Shown here in pieces: positions 46,369 to 54,848 of a DNA stretch of 64,000 nucleotides (positions are counted from its first letter, which is position 1; every line of letters starts with the position of its first letter). The stretch spans positions 248,001-312,000 of the forward strand of contig JAYRYJ010000001.1 of assembly GCA_041917055.1 (NCBI GenBank), written 5' to 3'. The notes under the pieces are model-generated. The model had not been told where the DNA came from and did not search any database. It worked only from the letters and a program-made list of their open reading frames with translations. This stretch comes from Pseudaquidulcibacter sp041917055. Its GTDB lineage: Bacteria > Pseudomonadota > Alphaproteobacteria > Caulobacterales > Aquidulcibacteraceae. A program made the position numbers and the translations under genes.

Positions 46369-46709
46369 TATTTGCCCCCCTCAATTTTTTTGGTTGGTTC
46401 TTTCTTTTTATACATTGCCAACATTCGCTCAGTCACCAAAAAGCCGCCGAATATATTGACCGCCGCAAGCGCGATTGCCACCGCACCCATTAATCTTGAG
46501 GTCCAAGTCGCACTATCAAATGCGCCGCTACCGTTTGACGCCGCCGCCGCAACCAAAGCACCAACAATAACCACCGAAGAAATCGCATTCGTCACCGCCA
46601 TTAAAGGGGTGTGAAGCGCAGGCGTTACCGACCAAACCACATAATAACCTACAAAAATGGCAAGCACGAAAATCGCCAAACGAAAAACAATAGGATCAAC
46701 AGCTTCCAT
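46368..46709 (-). CDS. pntA2: NAD(P) transhydrogenase subunit alpha part 2
   Basis: A 113-residue membrane subunit with three or four hydrophobic helices. VTPALHTPLMAVTNAISSVV is the typical first segment and VNIFGGFLVTERMLAMYKKK the last. It corresponds to the membrane part of E. coli PntA, encoded separately as is usual in alphaproteobacteria. It starts immediately after the pntA1 stop codon with zero spacing. Confidence 0.95.
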   Translation of the reverse strand: MEAVDPIVFRLAIFVLAIFVGYYVVWSVTPALHTPLMAVTNAISSVVIVGALVAAAASNGSGAFDSATWTSRLMGAVAIALAAVNIFGGFLVTERMLAMYKKKEPTKKIEGGK

Positions 46710-47846
46710 TTATGCCCCCTGTAAAGACGGATGAACCACCGCCCCATCTTTGGTCAATAACATTCCTTTTATAATATCATCGTCAAAATCTGGGGCGAAT
46801 GCGCCACCTTCTTTTGCGGTTAATAATGGCAAGAGATTCAATAGATTTTTCGCATAAAGCGCACTGGAATCTGCCGCCAATGAACCCGGTAAATTCGCGC
46901 AACCCAAAATCTTGACGCCATTATCTGTAACAACGACTTCGCCCGATTTTGAAAGTGGGCAATTGCCGCCCGCTTCAACCGCCATATCAATAATGACGGA
47001 TCCCGATTTCATACCGGCAACCATTTCAGGTGTAACAAGCACAGGGGCAGGACGACCGGGGATAAGGGCTGTGGTAATCACGATATCTTGTTTGGCGATA
47101 TGATCTTTTACCAAAGCGGCTTGAAGGGCTTGATATTCCGCACTCATGGGTTTGGCATAACCGGCAGCGGTTTCGGCCTCTTTGAATTCGTCATTTTCAA
47201 CCGCGACGAACTTCGCGCCCAATGATTGCACTTGTTCTTTCGTGGCGGGGCGCACATCGGTTGCGGTAACAATCGCACCCAAACGGCGTGCGGTGGCAAT
47301 GGCTTGCAAACCCGCAACGCCAACGCCCATAATAAAGGCCTTAGCAGCAGCAACAGTGCCCGCAGCGGTCATCATCATTGGGAAAGAGCGACCATAAAGA
47401 TTTGCGGCCTCAATAACTGAACGATAACCGGCCAAATTTGCCTGTGAAGACAAAGCATCCATACTTTGGGCACGTGTAATGCGCGGGGTAAATTCAGTTG
47501 AAAAAGCAAAAACGCCCGCTTTTGCACATTCTTCGATTAATGGTTTGTCAGAAGCGGGCGCAAAAAATGCTACGATGCCTGCACCTTTTTCAACGAGTTT
47601 CAATTCAGCAGAAGTTGGGCGACGCACTTTCAATAAAAGATTTGCGCCTTTTAGTGCAGATTTCGCATCTTTTTCGATTTTTGCGCCCATGGCCTCATAA
47701 TCGGCATCATTAATTGACGCACCGAGGCCCGCGCCTTTTTCAATGGCGATTTCATGCCCAAGGGCGATAAATTTTTTCACACTTTCGGGTGTTGCGGCGA
47801 CGCGATTTTCGCTATCGCGCGTTTCTTTGATTATTGCGATTTTCAA
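46710..47846 (-). CDS. pntA1: NAD(P) transhydrogenase subunit alpha part 1
   Basis: About 378 residues, the NAD-binding domain I. It starts at TTG 47846, where LKIAIIKETRDSENRVA matches homologues and AGGGGG lies seven bases upstream; codons before it are open but look non-coding. The nucleotide fold is AFIMGVGVAGLQAIATARRLG, with RPATKEQVQSLGA and INGRPAP-like IPGRPAPVLV after it. It belongs to the alanine dehydrogenase/PNT superfamily. First gene of the operon. Confidence 0.94.
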   Translation of the reverse strand: MKIAIIKETRDSENRVAATPESVKKFIALGHEIAIEKGAGLGASINDADYEAMGAKIEKDAKSALKGANLLLKVRRPTSAELKLVEKGAGIVAFFAPASDKPLIEECAKAGVFAFSTEFTPRITRAQSMDALSSQANLAGYRSVIEAANLYGRSFPMMMTAAGTVAAAKAFIMGVGVAGLQAIATARRLGAIVTATDVRPATKEQVQSLGAKFVAVENDEFKEAETAAGYAKPMSAEYQALQAALVKDHIAKQDIVITTALIPGRPAPVLVTPEMVAGMKSGSVIIDMAVEAGGNCPLSKSGEVVVTDNGVKILGCANLPGSLAADSSALYAKNLLNLLPLLTAKEGGAFAPDFDDDIIKGMLLTKDGAVVHPSLQGA

Positions 47847-47944
47847 TTCACTACCCCCTAGTGGGAAGCATATTACAAATCGCGAATATAGTTTCAAGCA
47901 TTAAGAATTAATCGGCTGTAATTGCCGCACACATTTTGTGAAAA

Positions 47945-48120
47945 TTAAAGGCTAGTAGCGGACCCACGTTCCCCGTGGCGTAGCTTTTCATCCACATCGA
48001 CCTGATAAACAGGTGGGCGCCAGTTAGTTAGGGCCACGACCCAGTCCAGAGCCAGCTCCCGATGAAGATAATAGGTCTAAAGGATATATAGCACCCACAA
48101 AGGTCGCAGAATCCGCCAAT
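47945..48120 (-). ncRNA. Structured small RNA candidate (6S-like size and layout)
   Basis: Read on the minus strand, the stretch starts a few bases after a promoter (TTGACT-17-TATTTG) and is about 175 nt. Pairing is extensive: GGCGGA at the 5' end with TCCGCT near the 3' end, ATCTTCATC with GATGTGGAT, GTGGGTG with CGCCCAC, and local hairpins ACCTG-TTTAT-CAGGT and CCACG-GGGAA-CGTGG. No frame is coding. Length, closing stem and a 3' hairpin near a large internal loop resemble 6S RNA, but I cannot match a diagnostic consensus, so identity is open. Confidence 0.45.
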
Positions 48121-48123
48121 TCC

Positions 48124-48152
48124 CAAATAGCGATGGCTGTTGACTAAGTCAA
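48124..48152 (-). promoter_or_regulatory. Sigma-70-type promoter for the small RNA candidate
   Basis: TTGACT (48152-48147), 17 bases, TATTTG (48129-48124). The -35 box lies in a perfect 13-base palindrome, TTGACTTAGTCAA, which could be an operator. Confidence 0.55.
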
Positions 48153-48233
48153 TTTTTTGAGTGAATTGGACGTCAGATTTTTGTCAAAATCATGAGCGGC
48201 AAAAGAGTTCATCGCGAATTGAATAAGAGACAA

Positions 48234-48267
48234 TAAAAAAGCCGCCCCGATTAGGGCGGCATATTTT
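48234..48267 (-). terminator. Rho-independent terminator of rpsU
   Basis: The stem GCCGCCC/GGGCGGC with a 6-base loop is followed on the minus strand by a run of T. It lies about 20 bases beyond the rpsU stop. The A-run on the other side also gives a plus-strand T-rich tail (TATTTTTC), weaker. Confidence 0.9.
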
Positions 48268-48283
48268 TCAAAATGGTATCAAT

Positions 48284-48502
48284 TCAGTTTAGAGAAATCA
48301 AGCCTTCGCGTTGAGCACGTTTACGTTGCAATTTGCGGGTGCGGCGAATAGCTTCTGCATTTTCGCGAGCGCGTTTTTCGGAAGGTTTCTCAAAGTGATT
48401 ACGGCGCTTCATTTCGCGGAAAGTGCCTTCACGCTGCATTTTCTTTTTAAGTGCTTTTAACGCTTGATCAACGTTATTTTCGCGCACGACTATCTGAACC
48501 AG
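48284..48502 (-). CDS. rpsU: Ribosomal protein S21, apparently starting at CTG
   Basis: S21 of the small ribosomal subunit: VQIVVRENNVDQALKALKKK, REMKRRNHFEKPSEKRAREN and the Arg/Lys-rich tail are diagnostic. Homologues usually start M-V-Q-I; here the codon at that place is CTG (48502-48500), and AGGAG stands seven bases before it. No ATG, GTG or TTG is nearby: the next upstream ATG would add about 57 residues including non-coding-like sequence, and the first GTG downstream lies 22 bases from the RBS and would delete conserved residues. ATC just before CTG is a second candidate. Divergent from the COQ9-family gene; a terminator follows. Confidence 0.9.
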   Translation of the reverse strand: MVQIVVRENNVDQALKALKKKMQREGTFREMKRRNHFEKPSEKRARENAEAIRRTRKLQRKRAQREGLISLN

Positions 48503-48550
48503 GATACTTCTCCTATTGAATATTAATACCAGACCATAAGGTGATGGGGC

Positions 48551-48579
48551 GCTATACATATAGAATCTTAAAAAGTCCA
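48551..48579 (-). promoter_or_regulatory. rpsU: rpsU promoter candidate
   Basis: TGGACT (48579-48574), 17 bases, TATAGC (48556-48551), upstream of rpsU with a leader of about 40 bases to the coding start. Confidence 0.5.
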
Positions 48580-48710
48580 CACCCGATTCTGAAACAATTG
48601 CACAAAACCCATGTGGAATATCGCTTTTGATGGAAACTCGCGACAAATTTACAGCTTTTATTGTCGATTTCACGCTTCAAACTAAGTGCTATTTATTGTA
48701 ATATGCGGGT

Positions 48711-49361
48711 ATGTCCTTGTCCTTTAATGCCAAAAAGCCGGAATTATTAGCGAAACTGCTTGAAAATGCGCCATTTGATGGCCTAAGCTCGCGCTCACTT
48801 TTATTAGCAGGTAAGGAATTAGACCTTAGTAAGGGGCAATTACAAATTATCGCGCCTGACGGAATTATCAGCATGATTGATTATTGGTTCTCGCTTGCCG
48901 ATAATTTCATGATTGATGCTTTGAAAGCGCGCCAAGGTTTGAAAATAAGGGAAAAAGCTGCGCTTTGTGTTCGCTCACGCCTTGAGTTTTTTGGTCAAAA
49001 TAAAGAGGCATACAGACAGGCGGTTGCGATTTTGGCAATGCCGACAAATTCAATCCGTGCCGCAAAAATTGGTGCCCGTTTTGCCGATTGCGCCTGGCGC
49101 GCATTTGGTGACCAATCGACGGATTTCAACTTTTATACCAAAAGAACGATGTTGCTAGGCGTCGATATTGCCACGGCCTTGGTGTTTTTGGGTGATGAAA
49201 GCGAAGAGAATTACGAGACTTGGGACTTTTTGGATAGGCGCATACAAAACATCATGGAAATTGAAAAGGCAAAAGCCAGTTTCAAAAAAACTATTGAAAA
49301 AATCCCTGATCCAATTCCGTTTTTATCCCAATTAAGATACGGCAAACGTCCAATGCCTTAA
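48711..49361 (+). CDS. COQ9-family ubiquinone biosynthesis protein
   Basis: A 216-residue COQ9-family protein. LFLGDES-like LVFLGDESEENYETWDFLDRR is the conserved C-terminal lipid-binding helix region, and an alpha-helical TetR-like fold is expected. COQ9 homologues present lipid intermediates to the Coq7 hydroxylase in ubiquinone synthesis. It is divergent from rpsU, an arrangement common in alphaproteobacteria. The start codon is ATG 48711; the RBS is weak. Confidence 0.85.
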   Translation: MSLSFNAKKPELLAKLLENAPFDGLSSRSLLLAGKELDLSKGQLQIIAPDGIISMIDYWFSLADNFMIDALKARQGLKIREKAALCVRSRLEFFGQNKEAYRQAVAILAMPTNSIRAAKIGARFADCAWRAFGDQSTDFNFYTKRTMLLGVDIATALVFLGDESEENYETWDFLDRRIQNIMEIEKAKASFKKTIEKIPDPIPFLSQLRYGKRPMP

Positions 49362-49372
49362 GGGTCTATGAC

Positions 49373-50266
49373 CTAAGCCGCCTTTAGCGCTTTGACAACA
49401 ACAGCATGAAGGCCGCGAACCAATTCGTCACGAATTGAGTTTTCTGAACACGGCGTTTTTATCAAAACTTCCATGGCTTCTAAATGCGCTGTTACCACAT
49501 CGGTTCTAAAAGTGTGGGAGACGCCGAATTTTTCGAGATAAGTGTTCAAAGACCAACAGACTTTACTTAATTGCCCGTCGCCAATTTCTTGTGCCAAGGC
49601 CATTACTTCTTGGGTTGCCTTACGAATTGCCATGATTTGTGATCTATCCCCTGCGCGAAGCTTTTGCACTAATTCGGGGATCTTCTTAGTGATAACGGTC
49701 ATTGAAGTTTTGGCGCGTTGTTCTGCCATAATTCCGGACGTTAATTCCATTGGGTCGTCTGCGCGGCGATATGGTCCGAAATAATTTTGATTTGGTCGGC
49801 GCGACCTGCGACAAGGGCCTGTATATTTAGCCTCTAGAATAAAATCGCGTGGCATTTCAATGACTTCTTTCACCCTATCCCAAACCGCTTTCAATGATAT
49901 TGGTTTAAGAATGAAAGTATCAACGCCAGTATTGCGCGCTTCCTCAATCTGGGAGCGCAGATTGTTGGAGGTTACCATAATAATGGGCGTCATTCTTAGT
50001 TTTTCGTCTTTAAGACTACGAATTTTTCGCGTTAATTCGAGGCCGTCCATTTCCGGCATTATCCAATCAGCAATGATAATATCAGGCGAAAAATGGTCCA
50101 AAGCGTCCCAAGCATCCAAGCCGTTTTCGGCAACTTCAATGGAATTGACGCCAATATTGCGCAAGACATCAGTCAATAAATTGCGGTAGAACGGTTGGTC
50201 GTCAACAACCAATACCGATAAAGCCCCCGCTTTAAGGGTTTTCCCTTTTCGACTGATAATAGTCAA
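49373..50266 (-). CDS. Response regulator with C-terminal helical extension
   Basis: A 297-residue protein; the start is TTG 50266 with AAGGAG upstream. The receiver domain (about 15-140) has VLVVDDQPFYRNLL, Asp67 in IIADWIMPEMDG and Lys in DTFILKPISLKAVW. The C-terminal half has no DNA-binding domain; a helical stretch (VITKKIPELVQKL, RKATQEVMALAQEIGDGQL) resembles an HPt-like bundle but lacks an obvious phosphoacceptor His. Output may be protein-protein interaction. The DUF-like segment YFGPYRRADDP is also found in CheY-like proteins of alphaproteobacteria; no kinase is adjacent. Confidence 0.82.
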   Translation of the reverse strand: MTIISRKGKTLKAGALSVLVVDDQPFYRNLLTDVLRNIGVNSIEVAENGLDAWDALDHFSPDIIIADWIMPEMDGLELTRKIRSLKDEKLRMTPIIMVTSNNLRSQIEEARNTGVDTFILKPISLKAVWDRVKEVIEMPRDFILEAKYTGPCRRSRRPNQNYFGPYRRADDPMELTSGIMAEQRAKTSMTVITKKIPELVQKLRAGDRSQIMAIRKATQEVMALAQEIGDGQLSKVCWSLNTYLEKFGVSHTFRTDVVTAHLEAMEVLIKTPCSENSIRDELVRGLHAVVVKALKAA

Positions 50267-50434
50267 TTATTGCTCCTTACGAACTATATAATTTCGTGAT
50301 GCTTAACATCGCCTTACCAGAAAGTTAAAAATTGAAAATTATTTTTGATTGCGACTGATATTTGTGATTGTTTGTGCAAAGCGGCCTATAAACCTGTTTC
50401 AAGCATTAATTTGAGGAGATCAAAAAAGTGGCGG

Positions 50435-50461
50435 AAAGGGTGGGATTCGAACCACAAATGT
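50435..50461 (-). pseudogene. Duplicated 3' end of tRNA-Ser
   Basis: The bases TGGCGGAAAGGGTGGGATTC and GAACCAC copy the 3' end (CCA, acceptor strand, T arm) of the complete tRNA-Ser at 50530-50619 with one substitution and one missing C. There is no 5' half. About 70 bases separate the two. It looks like an attachment-site footprint or a recombination remnant. Confidence 0.7.
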
Positions 50462-50529
50462 AGCGAAGCGGAATGCCGAACGAAAACGTGGGTTCGTGCT
50501 TAATTACAAAATTTCTAGAATCGTGAAAA

Positions 50530-50619
50530 TGGCGGACAGGGTGGGATTCGAACCCACGGTACCCTTGCGAGTACGCCGCATTTCGAGTGCGGTGCTTTCG
50601 ACCTCTCAGCCACCTATCC
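50530..50619 (-). tRNA. tRNA-Ser(CGA)
   Basis: Minus strand: acceptor GGATAGG pairs with CCTGTCC (one T-G pair), anticodon stem CCGCA/TGCGG with loop CTCGAAA, giving the CGA anticodon. A long variable arm (GTACTCGCAAGGGTAC) marks a class II serine tRNA, GGTTCGAATCC is the T loop and CCA is encoded. Confidence 0.97.
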
Positions 50620-50680
50620 AATTATTTTGCGTGCCCAATGTCCACGCGTCTAGTCAATTTGGCGTATTAAGAGCAAAATA

Positions 50681-50971
50681 CTATTTTGCAAGAGTTTTGC
50701 GCTTTGAATTTTCAGCTTTTGGGCTTTTTAAATCTTCTATAAAGCGACGGGGGCCTGCAAAACCAATATCAGACATTAATTCATGCCATGAGTTTGCAAG
50801 GTTTCTAAGTTTTGCGCCATTTCCACTGACATCCTTAGTCGTGGCATAATTTACGAAAGACTGGGAGTTAAAGAGCACGACCAATAAAACAAAAAGGCCA
50901 AATGTTAATGCAAACCAATCAAATTCCTCTTTTGCCTTCAGTTTAGCTTCTAAATCAATTTTTTTCGCCAT
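50681..50971 (-). CDS. Small single-span membrane protein
   Basis: 96 residues: a charged N-terminus (MAKKIDLEAKLKAKEEF), one hydrophobic helix (FALTFGLFVLLVVLF, about residues 20-34) and a polar C-terminus rich in Lys. The ATG has AGGTGA upstream. It follows the MBOAT gene by 7 bases on the same strand, so it is the last gene of the presumed O-acetylation operon. No family is recognised. It may be a membrane adaptor for the acetylation machinery, by position only. Confidence 0.7.
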   Translation of the reverse strand: MAKKIDLEAKLKAKEEFDWFALTFGLFVLLVVLFNSQSFVNYATTKDVSGNGAKLRNLANSWHELMSDIGFAGPRRFIEDLKSPKAENSKRKTLAK

Positions 50972-50978
50972 AATTCAC

Positions 50979-52388
50979 CTAAAACTGAAAATATATAAAG
51001 GGTGCAACGCCCGGCTCACGCAAAGCGTCAATTACAATAAACAGAAACGCGAAGATAGTTGCCAAGACCACCGGGCGCAATTTGGCACAGATTTTTGCAA
51101 ATTTTTCAATGAATTGCGGATCAATGAAATTAATTGCCATGCCCATAATTATCAATAATATAATCGGCAATCCGGCATTTGTTACGCCGCTTTGACCAAA
51201 AAGTCCGGTAATATAGGCCCAGGCCGCATCGAAGTTTTCAGCGCGAAAAAATATCCAAGCGAAGCAGACAGTGTGAAATGTCAAAAAGATTTTGAATCGA
51301 TGCGGCAAGCGCCATTCGTGTGGCTTTTCTTTATCGCGAAACCATTTTTCGATTACCAGGCCGCCGCCGTGAATCAGACCCCAAACAATAAAAGTCCAAT
51401 TCGCGCCATGCCAAAGACCACCAAGCCCCATGGTTATTAACAAATTGCGATTGGTTTGCGCCTTTGTTCCCTTTGAACCGCCCAAAGGGATAAAGAGATA
51501 ATCGCGCAACCAAGTCGAAAGACTTATATGCCAGCGGCGCCAAAAATTGCGCAAAGAATGCGCCCGATAAGGCTGGTCGAAATTGCGCGTGAATCTGTAA
51601 CCTAATAAAGCTGCTGCACCGATTGCAATGTCCGAATATGCCGAGAAATCGCAATAAATTTGCACCGCATAGGCATAAAGCCCTAGCCAAAGATTAAGGC
51701 TCGATTGATCGGAAATTGCAAAAAATACCCCATCAACAAACTGTTCGGCAAGCATTGAGGCGATGATTGTTTTTTTGAACAGACCCCAAATAATTAGTAA
51801 TGCACCCCAAACAAAGAACTCACTATTCGGGTGGGGGGCGGTCTTAAATTGCGGTAGAATATCAGCGGGTCGCACAATTGGGCCTGCCACCAAATGCGGA
51901 AAAAAGCTGGTTAATAATATTAAATCAAGCGGTGTCTTTAAGGGTTCGCATTTTTGGCGATAGACATCAATCAAATAAGAAATGCCTTGAAAGGTGAAAA
52001 ATGAAATCGCAACCGGAAGAATAATTTCAAAGAGTTTCCCGTCACGCGCATATCCAAACCGCCCCAGTAATTCGAGAAATTGTTCGGAAAAGAAATTGAA
52101 ATATTTGAAAAAGCCCAAAATTAATAGGTTAAAGGTCACACCGATTACAACAAAGCGCTTTTGCAATTTTTCAGATTCGCGGTGCTTTTGAATTAAATCG
52201 GCAAAAAACCAATTTGCGAGGCCGGAAATTATTAAAAGGGCGACAAATCTATAATCCCAAAATGCATAAAAAACCCAACTTGCGATTATAAGGAAAATTT
52301 TACGCAATAAGTTATTATTGTTAAGCGACCATGCAATCACGAAACAAATTATGAAAAATGCAAAAAACTCGAAAGTCGGAAATAACAT
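50979..52388 (-). CDS. MBOAT-family O-acyltransferase (AlgI-like)
   Basis: A 469-residue membrane protein with about ten or more helices. The MBOAT core shows PYRAHSLRNFWRRWHISLSTWL and GLWHGANWTFIVWG, whose His is the catalytic residue. AlgI-type proteins move acetyl groups across the membrane for alginate, cellulose or other polymer O-acetylation. Two SGNH-hydrolase genes directly upstream could complete the transfer, like AlgX/AlgJ partners of AlgI. It starts three bases after the SGNH gene stop. Confidence 0.92.
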   Translation of the reverse strand: MLFPTFEFFAFFIICFVIAWSLNNNNLLRKIFLIIASWVFYAFWDYRFVALLIISGLANWFFADLIQKHRESEKLQKRFVVIGVTFNLLILGFFKYFNFFSEQFLELLGRFGYARDGKLFEIILPVAISFFTFQGISYLIDVYRQKCEPLKTPLDLILLTSFFPHLVAGPIVRPADILPQFKTAPHPNSEFFVWGALLIIWGLFKKTIIASMLAEQFVDGVFFAISDQSSLNLWLGLYAYAVQIYCDFSAYSDIAIGAAALLGYRFTRNFDQPYRAHSLRNFWRRWHISLSTWLRDYLFIPLGGSKGTKAQTNRNLLITMGLGGLWHGANWTFIVWGLIHGGGLVIEKWFRDKEKPHEWRLPHRFKIFLTFHTVCFAWIFFRAENFDAAWAYITGLFGQSGVTNAGLPIILLIIMGMAINFIDPQFIEKFAKICAKLRPVVLATIFAFLFIVIDALREPGVAPFIYFQF

Positions 52389-52390
52389 TC

Positions 52391-53677
52391 TTATTTATTC
52401 GACAATGAACCCCTATCCTCAAAACCCGAAATGATGTCGGTCGCGATTGCTTTTCCGATTTTTTGTGCACCAATCTTGGAAAAATGAACCCTATCATTGA
52501 GGATTTCTTTTTCCGGCAATAATGCCAATCTATTAGCAGAACATTCCCCGCCCATAAATTGAGACCAGTCCCAAAATGCCACATCGAGCTTTTCTGCCAC
52601 TTCTCTTTGCACTTTTCGCACCAATTTTAGCGGTGGCGGGCTGTAATAATCGCCATTAATATCTTTTCGCGAAATATTCGGGAAATCTGCACCCGTTTCG
52701 TCGTCTAAAACCACACATTCCGCGCCAAGTGCGCCATTGGCTTTTTTATTCGCATCTGGCGCGCCAATTAATAAGATTGCTGCATCGGGGGCAATTTGTT
52801 TTAATCTATTTAATTGTGTCTCAAGGGCGATTGCGTATTTTGCAGCGTCAAATTTGGGATCAAACCCTTCATTTGTGCCAAATTCCAATATTATTAATTT
52901 AGGCGGCAAAACCGCAAATTCGGCGGCGATTGATTTGGAATTTCGGCTTGCTAAATCATAGGCCTGAGAGCCGACAATGCCAAAACTTGACAAGATAATC
53001 CCGGCCCCATCATGCCAAGTTCCGATAGAAGCAAGGCCGACCGGTGATTGGTTGGGGGTTGCAAATAAGGACAATTGCGATGTGGTTTGCGGCAGTTTTG
53101 CCATAACACATTCTATCTCGCCGCTTGGATTGGCCAAATCAATTTGACCACGAGAATTGAGAATTTCAAAACCTAATTTAGTGCCATTTTCCAAAGTATT
53201 GGCACAAACTGAAACACGGTCAAATTCATTGCCACTTTGTGCAATTAAATTATAGCTTTCCGAACCTTCAGCGACACGGGCGCGAAAACCGCCCAAGCCA
53301 TATGGTCCTATGTCGGATTTAGCGACGGGAAAACTTTTCGCCATTGACCATTTTTTCGGCGATTTGATTTCCAAACCCAATGGGGCAAAACCATCATAAG
53401 GATAACCAGCCTGCACCAAGCCGCGACCGGCATTTCCGAATTTCGATTGTAATTCAAAGCGTAAAGACGCACTTATCAAATCAGACGCTGTATGCGAATC
53501 GCCAATCATTATTACATGAATTGGGGTTTTGGTTTTACCTTCATTTTGCGCTGAAATTGCGTTGTAAAAGTTTGATAAAGCGGCAGGGTTTTCTAAATTC
53601 GAAATTGGTTGCGCGATTGCCAGACCATTTGAAACCAAAACGGCGGAGACAAGCACTTTAAAAAAAAATTTCTTCAT
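52391..53677 (-). CDS. Exported SGNH/GDSL hydrolase
   Basis: A 428-residue protein with signal peptide FFFKVLVSAVLVSNGLAIAQ. Block I is VIMIGDSHTASDLI (Ser), a central block is ILEFGTNEGFDP, and the catalytic D/H is in LNDRVHFSKIGAQK. It is periplasmic, probably moving acetyl groups to or from a polysaccharide delivered by the MBOAT protein encoded next. The four-base overlap (ATGA) with the upstream SGNH gene supports co-translation. Confidence 0.87.
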   Translation of the reverse strand: MKKFFFKVLVSAVLVSNGLAIAQPISNLENPAALSNFYNAISAQNEGKTKTPIHVIMIGDSHTASDLISASLRFELQSKFGNAGRGLVQAGYPYDGFAPLGLEIKSPKKWSMAKSFPVAKSDIGPYGLGGFRARVAEGSESYNLIAQSGNEFDRVSVCANTLENGTKLGFEILNSRGQIDLANPSGEIECVMAKLPQTTSQLSLFATPNQSPVGLASIGTWHDGAGIILSSFGIVGSQAYDLASRNSKSIAAEFAVLPPKLIILEFGTNEGFDPKFDAAKYAIALETQLNRLKQIAPDAAILLIGAPDANKKANGALGAECVVLDDETGADFPNISRKDINGDYYSPPPLKLVRKVQREVAEKLDVAFWDWSQFMGGECSANRLALLPEKEILNDRVHFSKIGAQKIGKAIATDIISGFEDRGSLSNK

Positions 53678-54645
53678 TTTTTTTCTGTGCTTTGATTGGC
53701 GGGAATTTGCAATGATTTTGGTGAGAGGATTGCGCCGCCGGAAACTGTCAAATCCCGATTAATCGCCTTTATTACCGGTAGTGCCATTAGACGATACCCG
53801 TCCATTTTAAAGTGAATTCCGTCAGGTGCGCGTAAATTTCGCGCGATGCTTTCATTTGGCAATTGCAATCTTTGCGAATATTTACCGTCCGAACCCGCTG
53901 TCGATTTTGCGGTGTCAATGAAACTGGTTTTATTTGCCGCCGCGGATTGTGCAAAAATTAGCCCCAATTGGCGCGCCGAATTTTGCGGCTTTTCATCGCG
54001 CATAATTGGTAAGCCGACCCAATATACCGCAATTTGCTTTTCAATAAATAGCGATATTAATTCATTCACTCTTGCGGCATAGGCCTTATCCCAATTGGGC
54101 GAGCCAAAAGGTGTGAGTTTTCCGCGACCGCTTATTCCCATCTGATCATTGGTTCCGACAACAATTATTGCGATATCGATGGGTTTTTGGCCTATGTTCT
54201 TTTTTGCTTCCTCATATGTGTCAAAATACTCATAATTCGTCAGGCCAGTTGCCTGCTTGGAAAATTGATAAAGATTGGCCTGACCATTAATTTCGCGATA
54301 AAGCCCGGCCCAAAGTCCATCTGCCATTGAATCGCCAAAAACGCCTATTCTCAAAACCTGATTTTCGCCGCGATGAATTGTTTGCGGATTGTAAATTTCA
54401 TTATCATAATCGGCATTGGCTTTAATCAATTGCTCAGTGTTATGGCTTTGAATTTTGCTATTTTGAGAATTTTCAGAATTGACAGTCTCAATAATATTCA
54501 AATTATTTTGCTTCTTATTTAAATGACCCCAAATAGTCCCAAAAACAAAAAAACATGCACCCAAAATAAAAATCCCAAGTGCCAAAAATTGAAAGCCGCG
54601 ATTTGTATTTAGTTGGTGCTCTTGATTCTCATTAATGCTTGTCAT
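53674..54645 (-). CDS. Membrane-anchored SGNH hydrolase (DUF459-like)
   Basis: A 323-residue protein with an N-terminal membrane anchor (FLALGIFILGACFFVFGTIW). LRIGVFGDSMADGLWAGL, IIVVGTNDQMG and APDGIHFKMDGY mark the SGNH blocks (Ser, Asn, Asp/His) and the layout fits DUF459 periplasmic proteins. It is the first gene in the SGNH-SGNH-MBOAT-small protein operon. The presence of two SGNH partners suggests different acceptors or a two-step transfer. Confidence 0.85.
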   Translation of the reverse strand: MTSINENQEHQLNTNRGFQFLALGIFILGACFFVFGTIWGHLNKKQNNLNIIETVNSENSQNSKIQSHNTEQLIKANADYDNEIYNPQTIHRGENQVLRIGVFGDSMADGLWAGLYREINGQANLYQFSKQATGLTNYEYFDTYEEAKKNIGQKPIDIAIIVVGTNDQMGISGRGKLTPFGSPNWDKAYAARVNELISLFIEKQIAVYWVGLPIMRDEKPQNSARQLGLIFAQSAAANKTSFIDTAKSTAGSDGKYSQRLQLPNESIARNLRAPDGIHFKMDGYRLMALPVIKAINRDLTVSGGAILSPKSLQIPANQSTEKK

Positions 54646-54848
54646 AAATACCCAGAGTTGATTCCATCACATATTACAGTCTATTGTTTTGTAATTTATT
54701 ACTTTTTTGGTAAATATTAGCCATATTTTTTTACATCTATCACCCTTTTTTATGATGCCGCCAATTTTTAGGTCTTTTAAGAAAAAAGCGCCTTTTAATT
54801 GGCTTGTCCAGTTTTTATTGGCTACCTTTACTGCCTTTGGGCATTTTA

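Noticed and set aside
48284..48673. Longer 129-codon form of S21 from the ATG at 48673
   Set aside because: The extra residues do not match S21, cross the promoter and RBS region, and lack their own RBS.
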